Position numbers and translations under genes: made by a program
From: Acidaminococcus fermentans
GTDB taxonomy: Bacteria; Bacillota_C; Negativicutes; Acidaminococcales; Acidaminococcaceae
Assembly (NCBI GenBank): GCA_004555735.1
Contig: SFHH01000016.1
Coordinates: forward strand, 1-19,396
Direction: 5' to 3'
DNA length: 19,396 bases
In this document: positions 7,005 through 15,136 of the stretch, one piece after another
Layout of the letters: the number at the start of each line of letters is the position of its first letter
Numbering within the stretch: position 1 is the first letter of the stretch
Notes under the pieces: model-generated
What the model was told of the DNA's origin: nothing
Seen by the model: the letters and a program-made list of their open reading frames with translations, nothing else
The model's database searches: none

Positions 7005-7777
7005 TATTCACACAGCATCCGTTTCCGTTCCTTGAAATACACCAAGGTCAGTCCTGCTGCGTCGGCGATGGCTTTCCCTTTGGCGAAATCCCGTCCCACA
7101 TGTTCCTTGTAATGGGCGTCGCTGCCCAAGGTGGCGTACTTCCCGCCCAGTTCCCGGAACCGTCTGTACAGTTCCAAAAGGGGCGGGATGGTGCTGTCGT
7201 CCCCCAGCCGCCGGGTATTGATCTCCAGTGCCTTATCCTCCTGGATCAGCAGCTGGAACACCCGGTCCCACAGCTCCGGATGATCTTTGTAATGGAGATT
7301 GGGATCCGCATAGGGCATATACCGACAAATATAGTCGATATGGCCGTAAGAATCAAAATCCGGCTTCCTCTCCAGGCACCGGATGGAATCCTCCAGATAC
7401 CGGTGGACGGCCTGGTCCTTGGTGAGCCCTTCATAGGTGGTAGGTTCGTACATGTCCAGCCCGTCGAAGCAGTGCATGGACCCTACCACTTCGTCGAAGG
7501 GATGGGCCTGGACCATCTTCCGGTCCTCTTCGATGGCCCGGGGCTGGAGCCCCACTTCGATGCCCAGGAGCACCTGGCTGCTGCGGTACGGGCCGTCTTT
7601 CTTGAAATAGTCATCGATATCGAACAGGAACATCTCCGGATTGGTGGGATAGTACCGGTCCCAGTGTTCCGTCAGGATGATCCCGATTCCCTGGGCTTTG
7701 GCCGCAGCTGCAGCTTCCTGGAGGGTCTGTTCCGCATCGCAGGAATAATCTGCATGGGTATGGGTATCAAACAGCAT
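7004..7777 (-). CDS. PHP-domain phosphoesterase, HisJ (histidinol-phosphatase)-like
   Basis: 257 residues. The PHP fold uses a trinuclear metal site to hydrolyse phosphate esters. Metal ligands are visible along the chain: DTHTHADYSCD (about residues 4-14), ILTEHWD, LGIEVGL, VGSMHCFDG, YGHIDYICRY, ALEINT and TLGSDAHY. This set and the length match HisJ-type histidinol-phosphatases, which make histidinol from histidinol phosphate. No other his gene is nearby, so the substrate could differ. The ATG at 7777 was chosen because the upstream open frame overlaps ychF; AGAGGTG provides a ribosome site. It follows ychF by 23 nt and is probably co-transcribed with it. Element copy 1 touches its stop codon. 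Confidence 0.85.
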   Translation of the reverse strand: MLFDTHTHADYSCDAEQTLQEAAAAAKAQGIGIILTEHWDRYYPTNPEMFLFDIDDYFKKDGPYRSSQVLLGIEVGLQPRAIEEDRKMVQAHPFDEVVGSMHCFDGLDMYEPTTYEGLTKDQAVHRYLEDSIRCLERKPDFDSYGHIDYICRYMPYADPNLHYKDHPELWDRVFQLLIQEDKALEINTRRLGDDSTIPPLLELYRRFRELGGKYATLGSDAHYKEHVGRDFAKGKAIADAAGLTLVYFKERKRMLCE

Positions 7778-7800
7778 GGACACACACCTCTTTCCGTCCG

Positions 7801-8910
7801 TTATACGTTGAAGCGGAACTCCACTACATCCCCGTCCTGCATGATGTAGTCCTTGCCTTCCAGACGCACCAGGCCTTTTTCCTTGGCCGCCTGTTTGGAT
7901 CCGCACTTCACCAGGTCATCGTAGGAGACGATTTCCGCCCGGATGAAGCCCTTTTCGAAGTCCGTATGGATCTTACCGGCAGCCTGGGGAGCCGTGGACC
8001 CCTGGACGATGGTCCAAGCCCGGGATTCCATTTCTCCGGCGGTGAGGAAGGTCTGGAGGCCCAACAGCTTGAACCCGGCTTTGATGAGACGGTCCAGCCC
8101 GGCTTCAGAAAGGCCTTCCATTTCCAGATATTCTTTGGCTTCGTCTTCCGGCAGTTCGGCGATTTCTTCTTCTACTTTGGCAGAGATCACGATCACCTGA
8201 GCATTTTCTTTGGCCGCATAGTCTTCCAAAGCTTTCACATAGGAGTTTTGGGACCAGTCAGCCGCTTCTTCTTCCGCCACATTGGCCACATAGAGGATGG
8301 GTTTGGAGGTGAGGAGATCCAGCTCTTTCAGACTGGCTTTTTCATCATCGGTCATGTCCACCCGGCGCACCGGGATCCCTTCTCCCAGGGCGTCAGAGAT
8401 CCGCTGGAGAAGGGCAACCCGAGCAGCGGCCTTCTTATCTCCGGCCTTGATCAGCTTCTGGGCCTTCACCAGCTGCTTTTCCACGCTTTCCAGATCGGCT
8501 AAGCACAGCTCCGTATCGATGATCTCCACATCCCGGACTGGATCGATGGACCCTTCCACATGGGTGATGTTCCCGTCTTCGAAGCAGCGGACCACCTCTG
8601 CGATGGCATCGGTCTGGCGGATGTGGGATAGGAATTTATTTCCCAAGCCTTCCCCTTTGGAAGCCCCTTTCACCAGACCGGCGATATCTACGAATTTCAT
8701 GCCCGCCGGTACGATCTTTTTGGAATGGAACATGTCCGCCAGGACTTTCAGCCGGGCATCGGGCACATCCACCACGCCCACATTGGGCTCTATGGTACAG
8801 AAAGGATAGTTGGCCGCTTCGGCCCCTGCTTTGGTGATGGCATTGAACAGGGTGCTCTTACCCACGTTGGGCAGGCCCACGATCCCCATTTCCAGATTGG
8901 TAGAACTCAT
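7801..8910 (-). CDS. ychF: Redox-regulated ATPase YchF (OLA1 family)
   Basis: 369 residues, close to the usual 363-366. A P-loop protein of the Obg group that prefers ATP, binds the ribosome, and is linked to stress and redox responses. Seen: G1 GLPNVGKST (about residue 10-18), NYPFCTIEPNVGVV (switch I), DIAGLVKGASKGEGLGNKFL (G3), the altered G4 motif as ILYVANVAEE where GTPases have NKxD, and the C-terminal TGS-like domain ending in GDVVEFRFNV. The ATG at 8910 follows AAGGAGAG at 8-nt spacing. It is the first gene of a two-gene unit with the PHP phosphatase. Confidence 0.97.
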   Translation of the reverse strand: MSSTNLEMGIVGLPNVGKSTLFNAITKAGAEAANYPFCTIEPNVGVVDVPDARLKVLADMFHSKKIVPAGMKFVDIAGLVKGASKGEGLGNKFLSHIRQTDAIAEVVRCFEDGNITHVEGSIDPVRDVEIIDTELCLADLESVEKQLVKAQKLIKAGDKKAAARVALLQRISDALGEGIPVRRVDMTDDEKASLKELDLLTSKPILYVANVAEEEAADWSQNSYVKALEDYAAKENAQVIVISAKVEEEIAELPEDEAKEYLEMEGLSEAGLDRLIKAGFKLLGLQTFLTAGEMESRAWTIVQGSTAPQAAGKIHTDFEKGFIRAEIVSYDDLVKCGSKQAAKEKGLVRLEGKDYIMQDGDVVEFRFNV

Positions 8911-8942
8911 ATTGTATCTCTCCTTCATGCAGACTATTGTTT

Positions 8943-8951
8943 ATTATACCA
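8943..8951 (-). promoter_or_regulatory. Extended -10 promoter of ychF
   Basis: On the minus strand TGGTATAAT (8951-8943), an extended -10 with a perfect TATAAT; no good -35 is visible. It sits in the short gap after mupG, 33 nt upstream of the ychF start, so ychF need not depend on the mur operon. Confidence 0.7.
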
Positions 8952-8962
8952 TATTCAGGGCC

Positions 8963-10018
8963 CTAGTGGCCCACCTCCACTACCCGGAACCGGAACTTCC
9001 TGCCTCCTTTCAAGTATTTCAGCAGGAACCGCTCTTCTTCCGGGATCCGGCCCAGCACATCCACCCGCCGGTCCGCCGGCAGTTCTGTCAGGCAGATCTC
9101 CAGTTCTCCTGCATATCGTCCGTAGTGGAGATTGTCCAGGGTCACATCCCCGGCATGGCAGCGGCGGAAGGGAAATTCCGGGATCTCCACCTCTTTCCAC
9201 AGGGTCCGGCTGTTGACGGTACGGATCACTTCTTCCGCTTCATCCGGTCGGGTCTCGTACACATGCCCGCCCAGGATCTTGTACAGGGGACGCGATTCTC
9301 CGACCTGGAGGGTCAGTTCCAGTACCTCTCCAGAAACCCTTGCCAAGGCTTCCAGTTCCTGCCGGTCCGGCCCATCGTCACCGATATACACCCCATCGGT
9401 CCCCAGGGCCGCCAATTGCCGGGCCGCCAGAGAAACACTCCGCTGCCGGTCCTGTTCCAAGGTGGGGAGCCCTTCCCAAAGAGGCCCCCGTCTTCCGGCC
9501 TGGCTAGCCACAAAAGCCCCCACCGGGATCCCGAACCGGTGGAACAGCTGATTCTGCCGGAGCAGATACCCTTCAGAAAGGCCCGTATGGGGATGGGGAT
9601 AGAAATTGTGCAGGGCTTCCACCCGAGAGAAGTCCACTCCTTCCCGGGCCAGTTCCTGGAGCTGTTCCCCCTTCACGGCCGAAGCATTGAGCACCAGTTT
9701 CCGTTCCGGGTACTTCCGCTGCAGACTGGCCATGTCCGCCCCGGTAAAGCCGTCATCCAAGCGCAGGGCTGTCAGCTCTTCCGGTACCGGATTCCCCGGC
9801 ACCAGGTCCCCCACCGTCTCCATGCCCCATTCCCGGGCGGCCCGGAGCAGGGGCTGCACCGTTGCCCCGAAAGCAGCCGGATCTGTTTCCGGGATATGGA
9901 AAGACAGGAACAACCGGGAAATCCCCATTCCCGCGGCAGTCCGGAGCCGTTCCAGGTTTTCCTCCAAAGAATGGTCCAACCCCGGATACAATGAAATCCC
10001 CTTTGCCAATTCTGTCAA
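8963..10018 (-). CDS. mupG: 6-phospho-N-acetylmuramidase MupG (DUF871)
   Basis: 351 residues, the family length. MupG cleaves cytoplasmic MurNAc-6-phosphate-(beta1,4)-GlcNAc, the imported wall disaccharide, to MurNAc-6P and GlcNAc. Family traits: KGISLYPGLDHSLEENLERLRTA at the N-terminus, LRLDDGFTGADMASLQ, LNASAVKGEQL, ALHNFYPHPHTGLS in the barrel, and TDGVYIGDD. A C-terminal beta-rich domain starts near residue 240. The start appears to be TTG (10018), 6 nt after the murP stop, with a GGGATGA-like ribosome site overlapping that stop; no ATG gives a full N-terminus. Tight spacing with murP and murQ supports the role. The closest alternative is an uncharacterised DUF871 paralogue, which the context makes unlikely. 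Confidence 0.92.
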   Translation of the reverse strand: MTELAKGISLYPGLDHSLEENLERLRTAAGMGISRLFLSFHIPETDPAAFGATVQPLLRAAREWGMETVGDLVPGNPVPEELTALRLDDGFTGADMASLQRKYPERKLVLNASAVKGEQLQELAREGVDFSRVEALHNFYPHPHTGLSEGYLLRQNQLFHRFGIPVGAFVASQAGRRGPLWEGLPTLEQDRQRSVSLAARQLAALGTDGVYIGDDGPDRQELEALARVSGEVLELTLQVGESRPLYKILGGHVYETRPDEAEEVIRTVNSRTLWKEVEIPEFPFRRCHAGDVTLDNLHYGRYAGELEICLTELPADRRVDVLGRIPEEERFLLKYLKGGRKFRFRVVEVGH

Positions 10019-10024
10019 AACAAC

Positions 10025-11431
10025 TCATCCCTTTCCTCTTCCCTCTTCGCTCTTCTCCTCGAATCCCAGCGCCCAGGTGACCAGGAAGCCAACTCCGTAG
10101 GATACCAAGAGTCCCAGCAGATACAGGGACACATTAGTGGTGCTAGGTGCCAGGGGCAGGCCGGAAATCCCTAGGGCTCCGGCTCCCACCTGGAAAGCCG
10201 CCTGGACCGCTCCCCCGGCAGCTCCCCCGATGCAGGCCCCCAGGAAAGGCCTGCCCAAAGGCAGGGTCACGCCGTAGATCAGGGGTTCTCCCACCCCCAG
10301 CAGCCCGGCAGGCAGCGCCGAAGCCACCACCTTCTTCACCTGGGGATCCTTGGTCTTCAGATAGACGGCCAGTGCAGCTCCCACCTGGCCCCCGCCGGCC
10401 ATGGCCAGGATGGGCAGCAGGATGGTATAGCCGTATTGGGAGATCAATTGGGCGTGGATGGGAGTAAGACCCTGGTGGATCCCCAGCATCACCAAGGGCA
10501 GGAAGCCTCCTCCCAGGAGAGCCCCGGTCAAAGCACCCCCTCGGGCCACAGCCCCGGTAGCCGCAAAACCGATGCCTTCCGCCAGCCATCCTCCCAAAGG
10601 CTGGAACACAAAAAGAGTGGCGAAGGCCATGATTCCCAGCACCAGGAAGGGGGTCAGGAAAAGGTCCAGGGCTTCCGGGATCACCTTCCGTAGCTTCCGT
10701 TCCAGCAGGGCTCCCAGGGCTGCCACCAACAGTACGGCCACTACGCCGCCCCGGCCCGGGATCAGAGACTGTCCGTACAAAGTGAGCCCGGCCAGGCCCG
10801 GATGGCTGATAAGAGCCCCCAAAGCCCCTCCCAGCACCGGGGACCCGCCAAATTCTTTGGCCGCGTTCCAGCCGACGAACAGGTTCATCCCCCAGAACAC
10901 AGTACTGCCCGCCAGCCCCAAGATCTGGAAGAACGCATGGCCGGCCAAAGCCGGATCCAGCCGTTTGGCCATATTCAGGATCCCCGTCAGGAGGCCGCAG
11001 CCGATGAAGCCAGGGATCAAGGGTACGAAGATCCCGGAGATCCGTTTCAGGAACAGCTTCCCCGGGGTGGCATTCTGGCGGCGGATGACCTCATGGAGTT
11101 CCTTCCCATCCCCCACTTTTCCCGCAAATACCTGAGGTCCTGTTCTCTGTACTTCGGTCCCTCTCTCTTCTGCAAGTTCAGGCCCTGCCTGGAGCAGGGC
11201 CTGGAAAGCATCAGTCACCTGAGCCGCTTTTCCCGGCCCCAGGATGATCTGGAGTTCCGGTCCTGCCACATTGACCCCCATGACCCCAGGAAGTTCCTTC
11301 AAGGCACTCTGATCCACTTGCTGTTTTTCCAGCTGGAGCCGCAGCCGGGTCATGCAGTGGCTGGCCTGGCGCACATTTTCCCGGGGGCCTACGATCTTGA
11401 GGATTTCCCGGGCCAGCTCCTTATTTTCCAT
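10025..11431 (-). CDS. murP: PTS transporter MurP, EIIBC for N-acetylmuramic acid
   Basis: 468 residues. Imports and 6-phosphorylates MurNAc (or MurNAc-GlcNAc) through the phosphotransferase system. The EIIB domain is N-terminal, with the phospho-accepting cysteine in ASHCMTRLRL (about residue 27). A linker (about 80-115) leads to an EIIC domain with roughly ten membrane segments and the sugar-site motif LGVGEPLIYGVTLPLGRP. No EIIA domain is present, as in E. coli MurP, so a separate glucose-type EIIA elsewhere must donate phosphate. The ATG at 11431 follows GGGAGG and overlaps the murQ end by 11 nt. Specificity for MurNAc over sucrose or trehalose rests on the neighbours murQ and mupG. Confidence 0.92.
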   Translation of the reverse strand: MENKELAREILKIVGPRENVRQASHCMTRLRLQLEKQQVDQSALKELPGVMGVNVAGPELQIILGPGKAAQVTDAFQALLQAGPELAEERGTEVQRTGPQVFAGKVGDGKELHEVIRRQNATPGKLFLKRISGIFVPLIPGFIGCGLLTGILNMAKRLDPALAGHAFFQILGLAGSTVFWGMNLFVGWNAAKEFGGSPVLGGALGALISHPGLAGLTLYGQSLIPGRGGVVAVLLVAALGALLERKLRKVIPEALDLFLTPFLVLGIMAFATLFVFQPLGGWLAEGIGFAATGAVARGGALTGALLGGGFLPLVMLGIHQGLTPIHAQLISQYGYTILLPILAMAGGGQVGAALAVYLKTKDPQVKKVVASALPAGLLGVGEPLIYGVTLPLGRPFLGACIGGAAGGAVQAAFQVGAGALGISGLPLAPSTTNVSLYLLGLLVSYGVGFLVTWALGFEEKSEEGRGKG

Positions 11432-12257
11432 GGGCTGCCTCCCATTCCTCCACCGCTTTCCGGGCACTGCCCCGGTTCCGCGCCAGGCTCAGCCGAGCTT
11501 CCTCCCGGCTGCATCCAGTGACGGTGCAGACGATGTGGAGGGCCCGTTCCAGCAATTTTTCATTGGTAGCCCGTACATCGATCATCAGGTTCCCCCGGAC
11601 CTTCCCCAGTTTCACCATGGCCCCGGTGGTGATCATATTCAGGACCATTTTCGTAGCCGTGCCGGCCTTCATCCGGGTGGACCCAGTGATCACTTCCGGC
11701 CCCGGCAGCACCGTCAGGCACAGATCCGCCAGTTTCGCCATGGCGGACTGCCGGCTGCAGCAGAGCCCCAATACGGCGCAGCCTCGTTCCCGGGCTTCTT
11801 TCATGCCTCCCAATACATAGGGAGTGCGGCCGGAGGCACTGATCCCCATCACCACATCCAGGGGTGTCACCTCCTTGTTCCAGATATCGTCCCGGCCCTG
11901 TTCTTCGCTGTCTTCCGCCCCTTCCTTGGCCCGGAAGATGGCTTCGTATCCTCCGGCGATGAGCCCCTGGATCTGTTCTGGATCCGTGCTGTAAGTGGGC
12001 GGGCATTCCACGGCATCCAAGATTCCCAGCCGGCCGGAAGTGCCGCTGCCCATGTAGAACAGCCGACCGCCCCGGCTCAGACGGTCCGCCACCAGGTCCA
12101 CCGCCAGGGCGATGGCCGGCAGGATCTTTTCCACCGCATCGGCGACTTTGTGGTCTTCCCGGTTGATGATTTCCACCAATTCCTGGGTGGATACTGTATC
12201 GATGGCAACGGAAGCGGGATTCCGCTGTTCCGTAGAAAGTCTGTCTAAATCGATCAT
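11421..12257 (-). CDS. murQ: N-acetylmuramic acid 6-phosphate etherase MurQ
   Basis: 278 residues, slightly shorter than the usual near-300. It cleaves the D-lactyl ether of MurNAc-6P, giving GlcNAc-6P and D-lactate. The SIS-domain signatures are clear: GGRLFYMGSGTSGRLGILDA (phosphosugar loop and catalytic region), ECPPTYSTDPEQIQGLIAGG, VVMGISASGRTPYV, and the C-terminal block TGSTRMKAGTATKMVLNMI with NLMIDVRATNEKL. The ATG at 12257 follows GGGAGG. First gene of the unit murQ-murP-mupG, divergent from nagA, which uses its product. The usual regulator MurR is not adjacent. Confidence 0.96.
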   Translation of the reverse strand: MIDLDRLSTEQRNPASVAIDTVSTQELVEIINREDHKVADAVEKILPAIALAVDLVADRLSRGGRLFYMGSGTSGRLGILDAVECPPTYSTDPEQIQGLIAGGYEAIFRAKEGAEDSEEQGRDDIWNKEVTPLDVVMGISASGRTPYVLGGMKEARERGCAVLGLCCSRQSAMAKLADLCLTVLPGPEVITGSTRMKAGTATKMVLNMITTGAMVKLGKVRGNLMIDVRATNEKLLERALHIVCTVTGCSREEARLSLARNRGSARKAVEEWEAAHGK

Positions 12258-12279
12258 GGCTAAGAAACCTCCCGCGCTA

Positions 12280-12288
12280 TGCTATAAT
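12280..12288 (+). promoter_or_regulatory. Extended -10 promoter of nagA, in the nagA-murQ divergent gap
   Basis: TGCTATAAT (12280-12288), an extended -10 with a perfect -10 box and a weak -35. It is 70 nt upstream of the nagA start and 23 nt from the murQ start on the other strand. On the minus strand the overlapping TATTAT (12289-12284) could act as a weak -10 for murQ, so the two promoters may share one control region. I found no convincing operator palindrome in the 101-nt gap. Confidence 0.65.
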
Positions 12289-12358
12289 AAAAAGAGTTCG
12301 TCCATATGCCGTACCGGTCCGCACCATTTCCGGGGACGGCCGGAAAAGGAGCCTATCT

Positions 12359-13555
12359 ATGAAAGCCATATGCAACGGCAGATTTATTTTACCACAAGAA
12401 ATCCGGGAGGGACAGGCACTGCTGTTCCAAGAAAAGATCCTGGGCTTCTGCCCACCGGACCAGATCCCTCCGGAAGCGGAACGGATCGATGTCCATGGGG
12501 CCTATGTCTCCCCTGGATTCCTGAACCTCCACATCCACGGCTGCGGAGGAAAGGATGCCATGGATGGCACCCAGGAAGCCCTGGCAGTTATGAGCCAGCT
12601 GCTGCCTTCCACCGGAGTCACCGGCTGGCTCCCCACTACCATGACTTCCAGTGAAAGAGCCATCACCCAGGCTCTTTCCGCCATCCGGGAGGCCCAGGGC
12701 AAGGTTCCTGGTGCGGAGATCCTGGGAGCCAACCTGGAAGGCCCCTTCATCAGTGAAAAATACAAGGGGGCCCAGAAAGCCTGCTACATCCAAAAGGCCC
12801 GCTGGGAACTGGTGGAGCCCTTTGCCGATCTGATCCGGATCCTGACCCTGGCTCCGGAAACCCTGCCGGAGGGAGATTTCATCCCCCGCTGCCGCCGGGC
12901 CGGGATTCTCGTATCTCTGGGCCACAGCGATGCCACCTACGAGGAAACCGCCCAGGCCGTGGCCGCCGGAGCCAGCCGCATCACCCATCTGTACAATGCC
13001 ATGAGCCCTCTCCATCACCGGAAGCCGGGACTGGTAGGGGCCGCCCTGACCCTGCCGGTGACCTGTGAACTGATCGCGGACGGGATCCACATTCATCCAG
13101 CGGCCCTGGCCTTGGCCCTCCACGCCAAAGGCCTGGACCGGGTGGAACTGATCACTGATTCCATGCGGGCCTGCCTCTTAGGCGAGGGGAAAAGCGAACT
13201 GGGCGGCCAGACCGTGTACGTAAAAAATGGCCGGGCCACCCTGGAAGACGGTACCCTGGCTGGCAGCATCCTGACCATGGATCGGGCCGTCCGGAACATC
13301 CGGCAATGGGCCCATCTGACCCTGCCCCAGGCGGTGCAGCTGGCCACAGCCAACCCGGTCAAAGAACTGGGACTCACCGACCGGGGCACCCTGGAACCGG
13401 GCAAACGGGCCGACATCACCGTATTCGATGAAGAGATCCGGATCCTGCGGACATACGTAAAAGGGTCTGCGGTGTACACCGCAGACCCGTCACTGGTCAC
13501 TTGTCTCTGGTCACTGGATACTGGAAGGAACCCGGGCTGCGGGTTCCTTAGATAA
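12359..13555 (+). CDS. nagA: N-acetylglucosamine-6-phosphate deacetylase NagA
   Basis: 398 residues. Deacetylates GlcNAc-6P to GlcN-6P and acetate, the step after MurQ. Amidohydrolase-barrel motifs: NLHIHGCGG (metal His pair, about residue 57), GANLEGPFIS (metal Glu), SLGHSDATY, ITHLYNAMSPLHHRKPG, ADGIHIHP, and LITDSMRA with the catalytic Asp (about residue 270). AAAAGGAG precedes the ATG. The C-terminus is odd: the last 30 codons, from Gly369 onward, and the TAA lie inside element copy 2 (its outer palindrome starts exactly at 13463), giving a tail with SLVTCLWSL and NPGCGFLR that is not typical of NagA. The enzyme core is intact, so it is probably active. Confidence 0.95.
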   Translation: MKAICNGRFILPQEIREGQALLFQEKILGFCPPDQIPPEAERIDVHGAYVSPGFLNLHIHGCGGKDAMDGTQEALAVMSQLLPSTGVTGWLPTTMTSSERAITQALSAIREAQGKVPGAEILGANLEGPFISEKYKGAQKACYIQKARWELVEPFADLIRILTLAPETLPEGDFIPRCRRAGILVSLGHSDATYEETAQAVAAGASRITHLYNAMSPLHHRKPGLVGAALTLPVTCELIADGIHIHPAALALALHAKGLDRVELITDSMRACLLGEGKSELGGQTVYVKNGRATLEDGTLAGSILTMDRAVRNIRQWAHLTLPQAVQLATANPVKELGLTDRGTLEPGKRADITVFDEEIRILRTYVKGSAVYTADPSLVTCLWSLDTGRNPGCGFLR

Positions 13556-13720
13556 TATAAAACCAGCAATATACTGAAAGTAGGAACAATGGCTTTATCC
13601 GTAGAAAATCAGATTTTGTACATTCAAAAATTTGCTTACAAATTTTATCCTTCAGCCAGTGACCAGTGACAATCAGACCAGTGACGGCCAATAAAAAAGG
13701 TGCCTTCCGGCACCTTTTTT
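13463..13720. repeat. Heptamer-armed inverted element, copy 2
   Basis: Hairpin A is a perfect 26-nt palindrome (13463-13488) inside the 3' end of nagA. Four GTC-N4 heptamers follow without a gap at 13489-13516, with N4 = ACTG, ACTT, TCTG, ACTG. The 140-nt core (13517-13656) starts with hairpin I (stem GGAACCC/GGGTTCC) and ends with hairpin II (AAATTTG/CAAATTT). Inverted heptamers run 13657-13685: CAGTGAC twice, an 8-nt variant AATCAGAC, then CAGTGAC. Hairpin B (13693-13704 with 13709-13720, 12 bp, A6 and T6 ends) is a bidirectional terminator for nagA and the decarboxylase. The core aligns with the minus strand of copies 1 and 3. Confidence 0.87.
13693..13720. terminator. Bidirectional terminator between nagA and the decarboxylase
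   Basis: A 12-bp perfect stem with loop TTCC, flanked by six A and six T, so it has a U-tract on both strands. It lies 11 nt from the decarboxylase stop codon (minus strand) and doubles as the outer hairpin of element copy 2. Confidence 0.93.
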
Positions 13721-13731
13721 ATTAGCTCTCG

Positions 13732-14901
13732 TTACACCGCCACACTCATAGCATCCAGGCCCAGTTCTGCCCGGACTTCTTCCCAGATCACGATCTTGGC
13801 TTTCCGGAAGCCGTTGAAGGTGGTGGCGGAAGCAGAGGTGTACGCTCCGCACACCGGCACCAGGAGCAGGTCTCCCACTTCCAGGGGCTCCGTCATCTTG
13901 CCCCGGAACATGATGTCCAAAGAATCGCAGCTGGGCCCTGCGAAGGTGGCCGGGATCTTCTTCCCTTCCTTGAAGCTGATCAGTTTGAAATCCCACTGGT
14001 CGAAGATCACCCCCGAGAAGGTCCCATAGATCCCATCATCCAGGAAATACCAGTGCTGGCCATTCCGTTCGTTTTCCCCAATGACCCGGGTGATCAGGTT
14101 CACCGCCGTACCGCACATGTACCGGCCCGGTTCCGCCCAGATCTCCAGATCGGAGAAATCTTCCCGCAGCCGGGCAGCTACCTGATCCAAAAGCGCCGTC
14201 AGGTTGTAATGGACGCCCGTTTCCGGGATGGGGAAACCTCCGCCGATATCCAGTACCCGCATGGCCAGTCCTTTTTTCCGGGCTTCTTCCATCAGGCCCT
14301 TGGTCACGTCCATGGCGTGGAAATAGGGATCCGCTGCGACCGTCTGGCTCCCCACATGGAAAGCCACCCCGGCCACATCCAGTCCCGCCTCCTTGGCCTT
14401 CAGCATCAAATCCAGGGCTTTTTCCCGGGGACAGCCGAATTTCTTGTTCAGGTCTACATGGGCTTTGGGATTGTCGATCCGCAGCCGGAGCAGCACCGTA
14501 GCACCCGGGCAGTGTTGGGCGATCTTCTTGATCTCGCTTTCGCTGTCATAAGTCATCCGGTAGACCCCGGCATCATTGCAGGCCCGGAACCCGGCGTCCA
14601 GTTTGATGGGGTTGGCATAGATCATCCGATCTCCGGAGACCCCCAGCTGGCTCAAAGTCCGGATTTCTCCGTCACTGGCCACATCGAAGCAGGCTCCTTT
14701 GTTGATCAAGAGATCCAGGATCCGGAGATCCGGATTGGCTTTCATGGCATAATGTATCTTCAGCTGCGGGATATGGTCCCGCAGGATTTCATAGTTTTTT
14801 TCAACCTGTTCCAGAGACAGCACCAGAAGAGGAGTTCCATACCGTTCCGCCAGGCTGGTGACTGCATCTTGTGACAATTGGAAAAAGCTTTGTTCGTTCA
14901 T
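13732..14901 (-). CDS. ldc: Lysine/ornithine decarboxylase, fold type III PLP enzyme
   Basis: 389 residues, close to the Selenomonas ruminantium bifunctional enzyme. Decarboxylates lysine to cadaverine and ornithine to putrescine. The alanine-racemase-like barrel is N-terminal, with the PLP lysine in IHYAMKANPD (about residue 53). Further motifs: FDVASDGE, VAFHVGSQ, LDIGGGFP (phosphate loop), WAEPGRYM, AGPSCDSLD with the catalytic cysteine, and a C-terminal VCGAYTSASATTFNGF. In Selenomonas and relatives cadaverine is linked to peptidoglycan and helps hold the outer membrane. The ATG follows GGGGGATGG, and a good promoter lies at 14980-15007. It is a single gene between two terminators. Lysine versus ornithine preference is not decided by sequence alone. 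Confidence 0.93.
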   Translation of the reverse strand: MNEQSFFQLSQDAVTSLAERYGTPLLVLSLEQVEKNYEILRDHIPQLKIHYAMKANPDLRILDLLINKGACFDVASDGEIRTLSQLGVSGDRMIYANPIKLDAGFRACNDAGVYRMTYDSESEIKKIAQHCPGATVLLRLRIDNPKAHVDLNKKFGCPREKALDLMLKAKEAGLDVAGVAFHVGSQTVAADPYFHAMDVTKGLMEEARKKGLAMRVLDIGGGFPIPETGVHYNLTALLDQVAARLREDFSDLEIWAEPGRYMCGTAVNLITRVIGENERNGQHWYFLDDGIYGTFSGVIFDQWDFKLISFKEGKKIPATFAGPSCDSLDIMFRGKMTEPLEVGDLLLVPVCGAYTSASATTFNGFRKAKIVIWEEVRAELGLDAMSVAV

Positions 14902-14979
14902 TATCCATCCCCCTTTGGGCCTTGGAAAGGGTCCCGTCCTTTGTCGGAACCACCCGGGCCATCCTTGAATTCGTAGTTC

Positions 14980-15007
14980 ATTATACTACGGTTTGGGGAA
15001 AGTGCAA
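14980..15007 (-). promoter_or_regulatory. Promoter of the lysine/ornithine decarboxylase gene
   Basis: Minus strand: TTGCAC (15007-15002), 16 bp, TATAAT (14985-14980). The predicted leader is about 70 nt and contains a short imperfect hairpin (GGGT...ACCC) before the ribosome site. Just upstream of the -35, AGGA recurs every 10 bp (see separate entry). Confidence 0.82.
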
Positions 15008-15008
15008 G

Positions 15009-15052
15009 AGGAAAATCAAGGAAAATCGAGGAGAATAAAGGACTTTTGAGGA
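15009..15052. repeat. AGGA motifs phased every 10 bp upstream of the decarboxylase promoter
   Basis: On the plus strand AGGA starts at 15009, 15019, 15029, 15039 and 15049: five copies at exactly one helical turn, several followed by A-runs. The block abuts the -35 box of the decarboxylase promoter. Such phasing can bend DNA or line up regulator contacts on one face; which applies here is unknown. Confidence 0.6.
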
Positions 15053-15136
15053 GTTCAAAGAAAAATATACACCATCAGGTTTTAATCTAAATAACGCTTT
15101 ATTTTTCACTTTTGCAAGAATTAGGGCGATTGCGGG

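Noticed and set aside
14902..14972. T-box or guanidine-type riboswitch in the decarboxylase leader
   Set aside because: GGGTGGTTCC resembles part of a T-box antiterminator, but the leader is only about 70 nt, lacks stem I and a terminator, and the gene is not a typical T-box target. Only a short hairpin can be supported.
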